Assembly (NCBI GenBank): GCA_963788145.1
Contig: CAWBFQ010000002.1
Span: 124,001 to 188,000 of the forward strand
From: UTCFX2 sp963788145
GTDB taxonomy: Bacteria > Chloroflexota > Anaerolineae > Anaerolineales > UBA4823
Reading direction: 5' to 3'
DNA length: 64,000 bases
Shown here: positions 9,801 to 20,287 of the stretch, in pieces
How positions within the stretch are numbered: position 1 is the stretch's first letter
How the letters are laid out: the number at the start of each line of letters is the position of its first letter
The notes under the pieces: model-generated
What the model was told of the DNA's origin: nothing
Databases searched by the model: none
The model's input: the letters and a program-made list of their open reading frames with translations, nothing else
Translations under genes and position numbers: made by a program

Positions 9801-12800
9801 AACAGACATTCGATATCATCACCCTCGATTGGGATGGCAACCCATTAGTTGGTCAGGCGATGAGCGTAGAGGTAGTCGAACGCCGCTGGTACAGCGTTCA
9901 GGAACAAGATGCCAGCGGGCGTGTAACCTGGACTTCCTCGGTGGAAGAAATCCTGATTCAAAGCACCTCCGATCTGATTACCGGTAGTCAAGGTAAAACT
10001 TCTGTATCCTTTGTTCCACCGAATGGCGGCATTTTCAAAGCCAAAGTGACCACGCTGGATTACAGCGGGAATGCCAGCAGCGCCAGCGCAACCATGTGGG
10101 TGGCGGGTAAGGAGTATATCCCCTGGCAGCAAACCAATAACCGCAGCTTTGATCTGGTTACAGATCAAAAGAAATATATGCCCGGAGACACCGCCCAGGT
10201 ATTAATAGCTTCGCCATTCGAGGGAGACGCATATGCTCTGGTGACGGTCGAACGCGGCAAGATCCGCTTCCAGGAAGTGATCCAACTCACAAGCAACAGC
10301 ACGATCTACGAGCTGCCGATTACCCCTGACCTTGCGCCGAACGCATATGTTTCGGTCTTGATTATTAAAGGCGTGGACGAGAACAACCCGCGCCCCAATT
10401 TCAAAATGGGCGTGCGCGAGATTCAAGTGGACGCCAGCCAGAAAATGCTTCAAGTTCAACTGATCCCGGATCGTTCTCTCGTCGGGCCTGGCGAGCAAGT
10501 GGGCTTCACTGTGCGCACGCTGGATCATCTCGACCAGCCAATCAGCGCAGAGGTATCCCTCGGGTTGAGTGATCTGGCTACTCTTTCACTGCTGCCGCCA
10601 AACTCAGAGCCCATCCTGGACTTCTTCTATTCCAAACGCAGCCTGGGAGTCCGCACCTCCGTACCGCTTTCTCTCAATGTGGATGACTTTTAATGCCGAG
10701 ATCGAGGAAAATTTGCCGAGTGGCGACTTTCAAGGTTCGGGCGGGGGTAAAGGCGAGGGCGATCTGGGCGTTGTAGAAGTCCGCCAGGATTTTCCGGACA
10801 CAGCCTTCTGGGATGCGCATGTCATTACCGGTGAGAATGGTGAAGCAAACGTTTCGTTGACCCTTCCGGATAATCTCACCACCTGGCGAATGGATGCCAG
10901 GGCAGCCACACAGGACACCCTGGTCGGACAGACAACCATCGACATCGTCAGCACCATGCCTTTGTTGGTGCGACCGCAAACACCGCGCTTCTTTGTCGTT
11001 GGCGATCAAGCCCGCATCGGAACAGCCGTACATAATAACTCCGATCAGACTCTGACCGTCCAGGTAACCCTGCAAGCGGAAGGTCTGACTCTGCAAGACT
11101 CAACCAGCCAGACTGTGGAGATCGGAGCAAAAAAGCAGGCATATCTGACCTGGGAAACTGAGGTGGATATGGACGCCCAGCGCGTCGACCTGGTCTTCAG
11201 CGCCGAAGGCGGTGGTTTTCAGGATGCCAGCCGCCCGCCTCAAGGGACCCTGGATAACCAGGGCATCCCGGTCTACCGTTATGAAGCCTCAGAGACCATC
11301 GGCACCTCCGGTCAATTAACTGGTGAAGGGACGCGCATCGAGTCGATCTACTTGCCTCAATCGATCCCTGCTACCAGCGGAAAACTGATCATCCAGGTCT
11401 CGCCATCCCTGGCAGCCGGGATGACTAATGGCCTGGTATTTCTGGAACACTTTCCATACGAATGTATTGAACAAACTGTTTCACGATTTTTGCCAAATGT
11501 CATTAGCACACGAGCCCTTAAATCCGCTGGGATAGACAATGGCGAGCTGGAGAAGAATCTGGCAGATCAGGTCAGCACCGCCATGCAGCGCCTCTACAAC
11601 TGGCAAAATTCCGATGGAGGTTGGGGATGGTGGACGAATGAGAAGAGCGATGCTCTTACATCAGCTTATGTGCTCCTGGGAATGATCGAAGCAAAAGATG
11701 CCGGTTATCCAGTCGATGCAGCCGTTATAGAACGGGCTGCTAACTATTTACGAACCCAGATTTTGTCCATCCAGGGACTAAAAGATCCAACAATAGTAAA
11801 TAGGCAGGCGTTCCTGCTCTATGTACTGGCTCGCAACGGTTCCCCAGATGTCAGCAGCGCGGTGCAGCTCTATGAGCACCGTCTGCGAATGGCTCTTTAC
11901 GCCAGGGCATTCCTGATGCAGACTTTGTATATCATCGATCCTGATGATCCACGCCTGCCCGCACTGCTCTCTGATTTCGCCAGCACCGCAATTCTCTCAT
12001 CAACGGGGAGTCACTGGGAAGAAGAAAATACTGACTGGGTCAACTGGAATACAGACACACGCACAACTGCCATCATCCTTTCTGCTCTAAGCCAGATCGA
12101 TCCTAACAGCTCTCTTAATGTGAATGCTGTGCGCTGGTTGATGAGCAACCGGACAGGCAGTCACTGGCAAGGAACCCAGGAAACAGCCTGGACCCTGATG
12201 GCGCTAACCAATTGGATGGTTGCCAGCGGCGAACTCAATGCGAATTATCAATATGCCTTTGGTCTGAATGGCGAGCGTCTTGGTGGGGGCACAGCAACCA
12301 ACGAAAACCTGCGCGAATCACTCAAAATACAGGTCGATATCTCCAACCTGCTTAGAGACCAGGCCAATCGATTAGCCTTCACTCGAGACGAAGGTGCAGG
12401 CAACCTGTATTACACTGCCCACCTGCAAGTCTCCTTGCCAGTTGATCAGGTTGAGCCGCTTGAGCGTGGGATCGTGGTCTCGCGGAGTTATTATAGCCTG
12501 GAAGACCCCAAGGATGGGGTAGGCAACAATACCCCCATTACCCAGGCGAAGCTTGGCGAATTATTGCTGGCCAGGGTAACAATTGTTGCCCCCAATGCGC
12601 TGCACTACCTGGTTGTGGACGATCCACTTCCAGCCGGGCTTGAGGCGGTTGACCAAAGCCTGAGCACCAGCCCCCAAAGCCTCGAAGTCCCTCAACAATA
12701 CTCGTGGAATGATATCTTCTGGCGAGGGTGGGGCTGGTGGTATTTCAGCCATATCCAGCGTCAAGATGAGAAAGTGACGCTTTCGGCTAGCTACTTGCCA

Positions 12801-12941
12801 GCCGGGACATATGTCTACACTTACTTGGTCAGAGCCGGCACCGCAGGCATTTTCAAAGTCATCCCCACAACCGCCCAGGAATTCTACTTTCCTGAAGTCT
12901 ATGGTCGTGGAGCCGGTTCCATGTTCACCGTCACGCATTAG
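6857..12941 (+). CDS. Bacterial alpha-2-macroglobulin lipoprotein, thioester type (frameshifted)
   Basis: About 2,027 residues once one indel is repaired. The signal peptide ends in the lipobox VISAC, so the protein should be a membrane-anchored lipoprotein. It has repeated macroglobulin-type beta domains (Ig-like blocks from residue 70 onward, MG domains after residue 600) and, in the second half, the thioester motif CIEQ at 11463, followed by an alpha/alpha-toroid region. Family members trap proteases that cleave their bait region. The frame breaks in the T-run at 10688-10691 (NVDDF continues as NAEIEEN); one extra T explains it. GAGG precedes the ATG. In Proteobacteria such proteins pair with PBP1C, and a PBP1C-like gene lies 500 bp downstream in convergent orientation. 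Confidence 0.92.
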
Positions 12942-12991
12942 TAGGATATAATCGGGTTAGCCAAATACGATCATACACAGGAGGTGTAAGA

Positions 12992-13462
12992 ATGGGCTGG
13001 TTTATCCTTATTCTATTCATTATTATCGTTTTAATTGTTTGGGTCGCGCTCACTCGCAATGCTAAACAAAGCAAACCCGATTTCGAAACAAAGGCGCATG
13101 GCGAAGAACATCCTGTTGAAGCGCCCCATGAGCCAATGCTTGAGGTACGGGCTGTCGAGACCGTCGAAGCCGTGATCGAAGAACCCTCTGCAAATGTTTC
13201 CATCCCTGTGATGGATGACCTGAAAATTGTTGAGGGTATTGGACCAAAGGTTAGTGGGCTTCTAAACGCAGCCGGCATCATGAATTTGTCTCAACTGGCC
13301 GAGGCGGAAGTAAGCCAATTACGGGAAATACTGGATAATGCGAGTTTGAGGTTTCTGGATCCAACCACCTGGCCCGAACAAGCCCGCCTGGCAGCAGAAG
13401 GCCAAATAGAGAAACTAGAAGCCTTTCAGAAAAGCCTCAAAGGCGGGCGCAAAACCAGCTAA
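12992..13462 (+). CDS. Membrane-anchored helix-hairpin-helix protein
   Basis: 156 residues: one N-terminal transmembrane helix (residues 3-22), a charged linker, and a C-terminal domain (about 72-150) with a helix-hairpin-helix-like segment (LKIVEGIGPKVSGLLNAAGI). That segment resembles the DNA- or nucleotide-binding hairpins found in DUF4332-like proteins and fused to ribosomal protein L21 in some phyla. The function is unknown. A strong AGGAGGTG Shine-Dalgarno stands before the ATG. It lies 50 bp after the macroglobulin gene on the same strand and could be co-transcribed. Confidence 0.8.
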   Translation: MGWFILILFIIIVLIVWVALTRNAKQSKPDFETKAHGEEHPVEAPHEPMLEVRAVETVEAVIEEPSANVSIPVMDDLKIVEGIGPKVSGLLNAAGIMNLSQLAEAEVSQLREILDNASLRFLDPTTWPEQARLAAEGQIEKLEAFQKSLKGGRKTS

Positions 13463-13466
13463 TTCC

Positions 13467-13508
13467 AAAAAGACATCCCACTGATTTATTCTGCGGGGTG
13501 TCTTTTAT
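13467..13508. terminator. Bidirectional terminator between convergent genes
   Basis: GACATCCC (13472-13479) pairs with GGGGTGTC (13495-13502), flanked by A5 on the left and TTTT on the right. It can end transcription from both sides. Confidence 0.8.
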
Positions 13509-16037
13509 TCGATCACCCAATAAACGATCTGAGGAACTCGTTAAAATCTCGCCATCCGGGCTAATTGCTGTCGCCCAGGCGTGATGTTCTCCCGCGGTCA
13601 ACATCCACCAGATCTGGAATGGAGCGGTATTGGCGTCCCCCACCCGGGTCCCATCTACCCAAAATGTGACCTGCTCAACTTCCGAAGGCCCAACCGCTTC
13701 AAGCAGTATTCGCTGTGATTCGAGTGAAACACCCCGCACCAAGCGATAGGTGCTGCCATTTGCTGGCGAATTCAACCGCAGATCATACATAGAAGCGATG
13801 GTTTCATCAGACACTTCAATAGGAGGATCGAGTTGTGTGTAGTTCTCCCCTTGTCCTTTGACCAATAAATCCCCAGCCAAAAAATCAGAATAAAGAACCA
13901 GCCCCGCTGCATGTGCCCAATGCCAGGCCTGTGGCGGAAGATCCATCAGCAACTTTTCGACACGTTTCTCCGAAGGCGTGGTTTCATTTGCCATACCACC
14001 CGTCCTGGAATCAAGAATAACCCGGCGGTAGGTCGTATCAATTTGAGTTGGCTGCGTACTATCAATAAACCATTCCAACCTCCGGTAAGGACACAAATCG
14101 GAGGGCAGAAGGCCGGAGATAGCGCAAATCTCGGTCTGCGCCATCCCCGTGGGAACCGAGAAACCAGTTTTTGGTTGCTCCGAAAGGACATCTCGCATGA
14201 ATTCATGCCAGATCGGAGCGGCCCCACTCAGGCCATTTACATCTCGCATTGGCTCATAATCGGTGTTTCCCGACCATACCCCTACTACCAGCTCGGGTGT
14301 GTAACCGATCGTCCAGTTATCATGAAAATTCGAGGTGGTTCCCGTCTTTACGGCTGCTTGCCGGTCCAGGCGAAGCAAACTGTTCGCTCCAAAACCCAAC
14401 CGACGGGCATCTGGGTCACTGAGGATATCGCTAATCAACCATGCAACACGCTCATCAATCACCCGAATCTGCCCGCTAGACTCAGGTTGATAAACCAACT
14501 GATTGGTTGGGCTGTGCGCATCTAAGATCAGGTCAGGCTCAACCCGGTAACCCCCATTTGCAAAAGTGCCATAGGCAGCGGTCAACTCCATCAATTGCAC
14601 TGCGCCGCCGCCCAGAGCCAAAGAGAGATCATAATCTTCAGGATCCCCAAGCGTAGAAAGACCCATTTTCTTAGATAAATCAAAAAGCTTGCTTAACCCA
14701 ATGTGGTCAAGAGTCGCAACAGCCGGAATATTTAATGACGAAGCCAGCGCTTCGTGGACCAGCACAGGTCCATGTTCGCTCAGGTCATAATTGGAAGGGA
14801 TGTAGGCCTTGCCATCCAGGGTTGTAAAAGAGGTTTGCACATCTAAAATCATAGTCGCAGCCGTCCAGCCGCCTGCCGCACTGCTCGGATCAAGCGCAAC
14901 AGCATAGACTAACGGCTTCAGAGCTGAGCCTGGCTGGCGAGGTGAGATCGCCATATTGATTGCCCCGCCATAGTCAGCATCAAAATAATCCGGGCTGCCA
15001 ACCAGGGCTAAGACCTCGCCTGAAACTGGATCAAGAGCAACCAGAGCAGCATTGTTCACATTATGGCTAAGACCAATATTTGTACGCTCTAACTCTTTCA
15101 ATTGGCGCTCAACGGCGCGCTCGGCGTGGTTCTGCCAATCCAGGTCAAGAGATGTACGGACAATCAATCCCCCCCATTCGTAGATCTGTTCTGGCGTGAA
15201 CAGGCGATCGATCTCACGGCGAACCATCATTACAAAATGGGGCGCTTCCATCGGATAGGGGCTTTCAGAAAAAACGAGAGTTTCTCGTTTCGCTAATTCA
15301 GCCTGCTTCAAAGTAATGAACCCGGCTTTTTCCATCAAATCGAGTACAATCCTCTGCCGCTCCTGACTGGCTGCCGGGTCAGTGAATGGATTATAGAGCC
15401 CAGGCGCTTGAGGCAGTCCGGCCAGTAAGGCGCATTCTGCCAGGTCCAGGCGATCCACAGATTTTCCAAAGAACGTTTGGGAAGCCGCCTCAATGCCATA
15501 AGCCAGACCCCCATAATAGGTCTGATTTAAATAGAGAGCCAAGATTTCGCTCTTACCAAATTTTTGGGTGAGCTTCCAGGCCAACACACTCTCCCGCAGC
15601 TTACGACGAATACTGCGTTCAACGCGTTCGTTCTGTTCGAACAGAAGGTTGCGGGCAACTTGTTGGGTAATCGTGCTTCCCCCCGCCAGTGTTTCACCAC
15701 CCTGTAAATTGATGATAGCCGCCCGTAGAACACCGATCAGATCAATCCCCGGATTAGAATAAAAACTACGATCCTCCGTAGCAATGATCGCCTGCCTACA
15801 CGCTAATGGAACATCATCCAGTGGTACCACCGAATGGCGACCACTCTGCGCATCAATGACCTCATACAACAGATGTCCATTACGATCAACGATCTTTACG
15901 CTGGGGGTTTGTAACCTGGCCGGTAAAGCGACCGTCGAAGGCAAACCGTTCAACAACCAGGCGAGGCCGGTTAAACTCAGCAGCAGAGCAATACAGGCGG
16001 TACTTAATAAGATCATCCGAAGAGAAGATTTTTTCAT
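13505..16037 (-). CDS. pbpC: Penicillin-binding protein 1C-type (transglycosylase/transpeptidase)
   Basis: Bifunctional class A penicillin-binding protein that polymerises and cross-links peptidoglycan outside the membrane. Order: transmembrane helix (about 8-30), GT51 glycosyltransferase domain with catalytic Glu in ATEDRSFY and the GGSTITQQ motif, transpeptidase domain with nucleophile Ser in PGSALKP (about residue 370), SLN and KTG (about 562), then a beta-rich C-terminal domain as in PBP1C. The uninterrupted frame runs to 13437 through the terminator and encodes an unlikely tail. A one-base shift near 13527 gives the ending VYWVIE and a stop at 13505, just before the terminator, which I prefer. 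Confidence 0.9.
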
Positions 16038-16177
16038 CTGGCTTACTCTAGAGGGAAAACGAAAATGGTTTTATCCGGGTTCCCCACCACAAGTTGAGTC
16101 CCCATCGATTGTAACCGGAAGATGAGATAAATGATACAATCCTGGTATTATTCAACCCCAATCGGAGAAATATAACG

Positions 16178-17176
16178 ATGAATGTCCAAATGTGGCGAAA
16201 AGCTTTGCAGGTTATCCCACATGTCAGCAAAGACGAATGGGAAAAACTGGATATCGTATCAAAGTGGCTGATTTCTACCCGAGCCGCTGTCTTGATTATG
16301 ACTTTTATCTCTGGGGCTATCGCTGGCATATTTGCATTTCAGAGCGGCAACTTCAATTTCTGGTATTGGTTGCTGGTTGAAATCGGCTTGATCATGGCGC
16401 ATGCTACCAATAATCTGCTCAACGATTACACAGATTTCGCTCGCGGTGTAGATCAGGACAATTATTATCGGGCTCAATATGGCCCCCAACCATTGGTGCA
16501 TGGGCTTTTAACCAAGACACAGTTGCTGACTTATGCCGCATTTTCCGGGCTGGTCGCTCTGTCCGCCGGTGTTGCGCTGATCTTTTTGCGCGGAGGCTTG
16601 ACCTGGATCTTCCTCAGTCTGGGGGTGTTTTTTGTGCTTTTTTATACCTGGCCGCTGAAATATATCGCCATGGGAGAGATTGCGGTATTAATCGTTTGGG
16701 GACCATTGATGATTGGCGGAAGCTATTATGTGATTACAGGGATATGGGATTGGAATATCGTCATCGCAAGTTTGCCCTATGCCCTGGGAGTAACTGCGGT
16801 GATCTTCGGGAAGCACATCGACAAATTGGAAATGGATCAAGCCAAACGGATCCACACCCTTCCGGTTTTACTGGGTGAGCGTATCTCACGCATTACAGTA
16901 GTAATCATGTTTGCGCTTCAATATTTATTGGTGATCTATCTGATCCTGACGGGTTTCTTCACGCCGGTAATGTTGATTGTTCTACTTGCGCTCCGTTCAT
17001 TAAGGACAGTGCTGCCGCTCTTTCGCAAGCAAAAACCGGCCGAGAAACCAGTCGATTTTCCGGATGTATGGCCGAATTATTTTGTGGCTGCGGCTTTCGT
17101 TCATAACCGGGCTTTTGGGTTGGATTATATGCTCGGGTTGATCTTAAACGCAATTCTGGTGATATGGATCATATAA
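16178..17176 (+). CDS. menA: UbiA-family prenyltransferase, MenA-like
   Basis: 332 residues with about nine transmembrane helices. The first Asp-rich motif, NNLLNDYTDFARGVD, and a second, DKLEMDQAKR, are the Mg-prenyl-diphosphate-binding sites of the UbiA superfamily. The closest role is 1,4-dihydroxy-2-naphthoate prenyltransferase of menaquinone synthesis, but no other men genes are present, and other aromatic acceptors are possible. GGAGAAA precedes the ATG. Confidence 0.75.
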   Translation: MNVQMWRKALQVIPHVSKDEWEKLDIVSKWLISTRAAVLIMTFISGAIAGIFAFQSGNFNFWYWLLVEIGLIMAHATNNLLNDYTDFARGVDQDNYYRAQYGPQPLVHGLLTKTQLLTYAAFSGLVALSAGVALIFLRGGLTWIFLSLGVFFVLFYTWPLKYIAMGEIAVLIVWGPLMIGGSYYVITGIWDWNIVIASLPYALGVTAVIFGKHIDKLEMDQAKRIHTLPVLLGERISRITVVIMFALQYLLVIYLILTGFFTPVMLIVLLALRSLRTVLPLFRKQKPAEKPVDFPDVWPNYFVAAAFVHNRAFGLDYMLGLILNAILVIWII

Positions 17177-17206
17177 AAAAGATCATGCGGCCAAACCAGC
17201 CGCATG
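17175..17206 (-). terminator. Terminator of the DUF5666 gene
   Basis: CATGCGGC and GCCGCATG form an 8-bp stem with a 7-nt loop. On the minus strand it is followed by ATC and six T residues. Confidence 0.85.
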
Positions 17207-17246
17207 ACTTCACGATAGTGATTACCAGCTTTCCGGAAAAGCCTTT

Positions 17247-18425
17247 TTACAATCTGGATGAATTTCTCGCCAGAATGATAATCATTTGAGCCAGAGTGGA
17301 GCCGTCTTCATGTTCATTCGCTGCGATGATTACGGACATCCCTACCTTCAGATCATCGAATGAGGCCAGCTGGTTGCGTCCCTTGGCCACCTTCAAGTCA
17401 GCACTGATTTCGAATACCAGAGTTTCGCCTTTGCGGTTCTTAATAGTGACCTGATTAGGCGCCAGAGCAGTAATTCGCCCTGCAGTGCGAATATCGAATT
17501 TGGGAAACTCCTTCTTTTCGCCGGCTGCAATTGCCCTGGCAAGTAAAGCAGATCCACTTTCAGAGGATTGATCAGTCGTTACAACAGCCACCATTCCGGG
17601 TTTCATATCGTTCAGGCTGGTAATTTGCTTGTCTTTGCTGATGATGCGAGTCTTCTCATCCACTGTGATGGTCAACTCCTCTCCAGTGCGTTGAGGGATG
17701 AGCGTAAAGGTTCCTGCCGCAGCATCCACTTCGCCGACCTCGCCCACATAGCGCCGATCCACCTGACCGGCTTTCACAACCCGGGCGATTAACGTGTCGC
17801 CAGTGGTCTCTTTAGATACCACGCCAGCCAGCATTCCTTCTTCGAGATCAGCAAGCTGCGCGACCTGGCCGCGATAGATCGTATCTGTATCCACGATAAC
17901 CTGCTGGATCTCGCCTTCTCGTTTTTCGATCGTGAAAGAATTCGCATCCAGATCAATCGAAGCAACTCGCCCGCGAACAGTTTCGAATTGAGATGGATCA
18001 AAATCCGCGGGCAGGATTGTTACTCCGCGCGCCAGGGCGACATCCTTCGACCGGCGATCGGGCGCTACAGTGACCCAGCTCCCAACCTTCATATCCCCGA
18101 ACGTAAGCTCCGTCCGTTCATTCAGATTGGCATCCTGCAGCCCCAAAAAGCGGGTTTTTTCGTCAATCTTAAACGTGACCTGTGAGCCATCTTGCTTTTC
18201 AATCGTGAATTCATCGGTTCCAACAGCCGTGACATTGCCCATCACCATCCGATTGCGTCGAAACTTATCCAGGATTTGTCCCATGCGTTGGACGAAACCA
18301 GCTTTGCCTGGCTCGCCCTTCGGAGGAGTTCCGTCCTGGGCAAGCGCAACCGTGCCGACCAGTAAACCGGCGATCAATGTGATCGCTATAGCCGCAATAA
18401 TCGGGAGAAAAATTTTTCTAGACAT
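17247..18425 (-). CDS. Exported protein with four DUF5666 repeats
   Basis: 392 residues with a signal peptide (1-29, cleavage after ALA) and four similar beta-rich repeats beginning near residues 62, 149, 226 and 316. Each has the pattern G-x-V/I-x-A ... T-I-x-x-x-x-G ... I/V-D-x-x-T-x-I. This matches DUF5666, whose function is unknown; the fold is predicted to be OB-like. It ends in LARNSSRL without an anchor, so it is probably secreted or wall-associated. A GGAGGT Shine-Dalgarno lies 9 nt before the ATG. Confidence 0.8.
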   Translation of the reverse strand: MSRKIFLPIIAAIAITLIAGLLVGTVALAQDGTPPKGEPGKAGFVQRMGQILDKFRRNRMVMGNVTAVGTDEFTIEKQDGSQVTFKIDEKTRFLGLQDANLNERTELTFGDMKVGSWVTVAPDRRSKDVALARGVTILPADFDPSQFETVRGRVASIDLDANSFTIEKREGEIQQVIVDTDTIYRGQVAQLADLEEGMLAGVVSKETTGDTLIARVVKAGQVDRRYVGEVGEVDAAAGTFTLIPQRTGEELTITVDEKTRIISKDKQITSLNDMKPGMVAVVTTDQSSESGSALLARAIAAGEKKEFPKFDIRTAGRITALAPNQVTIKNRKGETLVFEISADLKVAKGRNQLASFDDLKVGMSVIIAANEHEDGSTLAQMIIILARNSSRL

Positions 18426-18572
18426 CAGGTTGTACCTCCATTCCTTTACTTCGACATTATCGCATCTGCGACTATATAAAGGATAAATGACCAGCGTAAA
18501 ACCTTCAGTACCCTGATGTAAAATGCTTGTAAATTACCCGCTCGATGTGATAATCTGAAGAATACGACTGCC

Positions 18573-19208
18573 TTAAAAGATTACTTCCTCCCGCCCGGAG
18601 AGCTTCTCTTGGATATGCCGCATGACAATCTCCAGGTGGCCAGGTTTATGAACGAAATCCAGGTCATCTGTACGGATCGTCAGTACCGGGCAAATATCAA
18701 AGACCTGCATCCAATCCTCGTAAAACGACTCCAACAGATCAAGGTATTCGGCGCTGATGCCGCTTTCAATAGCTCGGGCGCGCCGTTGGATGCGTTCATA
18801 GATCACCTTAACCGGAGCCTTAAGATAAATGAGCAGATCCGGCGCCGGCAGGCGAGAGACAACCAGGTTAAATAGTGTGCGGTAAGCCAGATAATCCCTT
18901 TCAGATAGATTGCCCATATGGTGCAGCGCACGTGCAAATATGTAAGCGTCTTCATAGATGGTGCGATCAAAAATGGCGGACTGGGGGCTGTTCGCCAGGG
19001 CAAGATATTGTTCTGCCCGATGACCCAGGAAGAAGATTTGCAAATGAAACGACCAGCTTCTCATGTCGCCATAAAAGTCAGACAGGTATGGATTATCTCC
19101 TACAGACTCAAAGGCGGTCTGCCAACCCAGACGGGTTCCAAGGCGTTCAGTTAGGGATGTTTTTCCGGCGCCAATGTTGCCCGCGACAACGATGGTTCTC
19201 TTGATCAT
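18573..19208 (-). CDS. Deoxynucleoside kinase
   Basis: A 211-residue cytoplasmic kinase of the dCK/dGK family that phosphorylates deoxynucleosides using ATP for dNTP salvage. It has the P-loop GNIGAGKT at the N-terminus, the FDRTIYED motif (equivalent of DRS, with the general base region upstream in FES), and the lid arginines in RIQRRARAIE. I choose the ATG at 19208, since GAGG lies before it and the P-loop then starts at residue 9. The frame extends further upstream to 19334 but that part looks non-coding. The deoxyadenosine/deoxyguanosine preference cannot be read off. Confidence 0.9.
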   Translation of the reverse strand: MIKRTIVVAGNIGAGKTSLTERLGTRLGWQTAFESVGDNPYLSDFYGDMRSWSFHLQIFFLGHRAEQYLALANSPQSAIFDRTIYEDAYIFARALHHMGNLSERDYLAYRTLFNLVVSRLPAPDLLIYLKAPVKVIYERIQRRARAIESGISAEYLDLLESFYEDWMQVFDICPVLTIRTDDLDFVHKPGHLEIVMRHIQEKLSGREEVIF

Positions 19209-19243
19209 TTTTTCATCCTCATTGATTTGATCTGTCTGTATCC

Positions 19244-19272
19244 AATATAGCACAACCATGATGTTGGGACAA
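19244..19272 (-). promoter_or_regulatory. Promoter of the deoxynucleoside kinase
   Basis: TTGTCC, 17 bp, TATATT on the minus strand, 36 nt upstream of the ATG. Confidence 0.6.
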
Positions 19273-19323
19273 GATCGGTTCAGTTTAAAACATTGCTTCA
19301 ATATAAAACCATAGCCAGATATT

Positions 19324-19351
19324 TTGCCAGCCAACGATAAAGGACTATAAT
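19324..19351 (+). promoter_or_regulatory. Promoter of the YihY/BrkB gene
   Basis: TTGCCA, 16 bp, TATAAT. The -10 box ends four bases before the first ATG and seven before the second, which implies a leaderless transcript starting at or near the second ATG. Confidence 0.6.
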
Positions 19352-19355
19352 CAAC

Positions 19356-20282
19356 ATGATGAAGACAATAAAATCTCTCTTCTTCTTGCTAAAAGACACA
19401 TTTCAAGATTGGCTAAGAGCAAATCCATCCATGCTGGCGGCTGCCCTGGCATATTACGCCATTTTCTCATTGGCCCCCCTATTGGTGGTGGCTGTCTCCG
19501 TAACCGGATTAGTCTATGACAGCCTGACAGCTCGCAAGCTTATCCTGACAAGCATCCAACAGATCGCTGGATCACAAGTTGCGGAGATGGCCCAGGTAGT
19601 GTTCGAGAGCGCCAGCCGTACGCCAGGCGGCAGCCTGACCCCGATCATCGGCATAGGTGTGTTGGTTTATACAGCTTCGATCCTGTTCGTCAAGTTAAAG
19701 ATTGCGATCAATGTCATCTGGGGAATTATCCCAAACCCTAGACGAGCGCTTCTCCTGTCAGTTTGGGCACAAGCCCGATCCATTCTGATGGTATTTGCTC
19801 TCGGTTTACTGTTGATCCTCTTCATATCACTAAGCACATTTATAGTATTCATACATCACTTTCTTTCCTCAATCCCCCAGTTTGATCACATCTTGGAAAA
19901 CCTGCCCAAGGCAGATTTTTGGGTAATGTTATTGATATTCACACTTTTCTTTGCTCTGGTATTTAAAACACTCCCCGAAGTCAAGATATCTTGGCGCGAT
20001 GTCGCCTTGGGAGCATTCGTCACGGGTTTGCTATTTACCATCGGAGAATTTGCGATTGGATTGTATCTGGGAAGAGTATCCCTTGGCAGCACGTTCGGGG
20101 CAGCCAGCTCAGTCATTGTGTTCCTGGTATGGGTCTATTATTCGATGCAAATCATCCTTTTCGGCGCGCAGTTCACCCAAGTTTTTGCAAATCGCTATGG
20201 TCATGGAATCCATCCGGCAAATCATGCTGTGCTGGTGGTACGCGAGTTGAAAGACGCGCCGATGGAACAAGACCTGCCATAA
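19356..20282 (+). CDS. YihY/BrkB-family membrane protein
   Basis: 308 residues with about six transmembrane helices and the family's opening segment (SMLAAALAYYAIFSLAPLL). Members were once called ribonuclease BN in error; their biochemical function is not established. Translation may begin at the second ATG (19359), directly at the predicted transcript start. The gene is convergent with the hydrolase gene, 5 bp away. Confidence 0.85.
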   Translation: MMKTIKSLFFLLKDTFQDWLRANPSMLAAALAYYAIFSLAPLLVVAVSVTGLVYDSLTARKLILTSIQQIAGSQVAEMAQVVFESASRTPGGSLTPIIGIGVLVYTASILFVKLKIAINVIWGIIPNPRRALLLSVWAQARSILMVFALGLLLILFISLSTFIVFIHHFLSSIPQFDHILENLPKADFWVMLLIFTLFFALVFKTLPEVKISWRDVALGAFVTGLLFTIGEFAIGLYLGRVSLGSTFGAASSVIVFLVWVYYSMQIILFGAQFTQVFANRYGHGIHPANHAVLVVRELKDAPMEQDLP

Positions 20283-20287
20283 GGTTT

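Noticed and set aside
10680..10700. Programmed frameshift at the T-run in the macroglobulin gene
   Set aside because: There is no stimulatory structure that I can see, and many other genes in the window carry similar one-base breaks, so an indel error is simpler.
13437..13504. C-terminal tail of PBP1C past 13505
   Set aside because: The tail is encoded by the bidirectional terminator and overlaps the convergent gene; a one-base shift gives a natural end.
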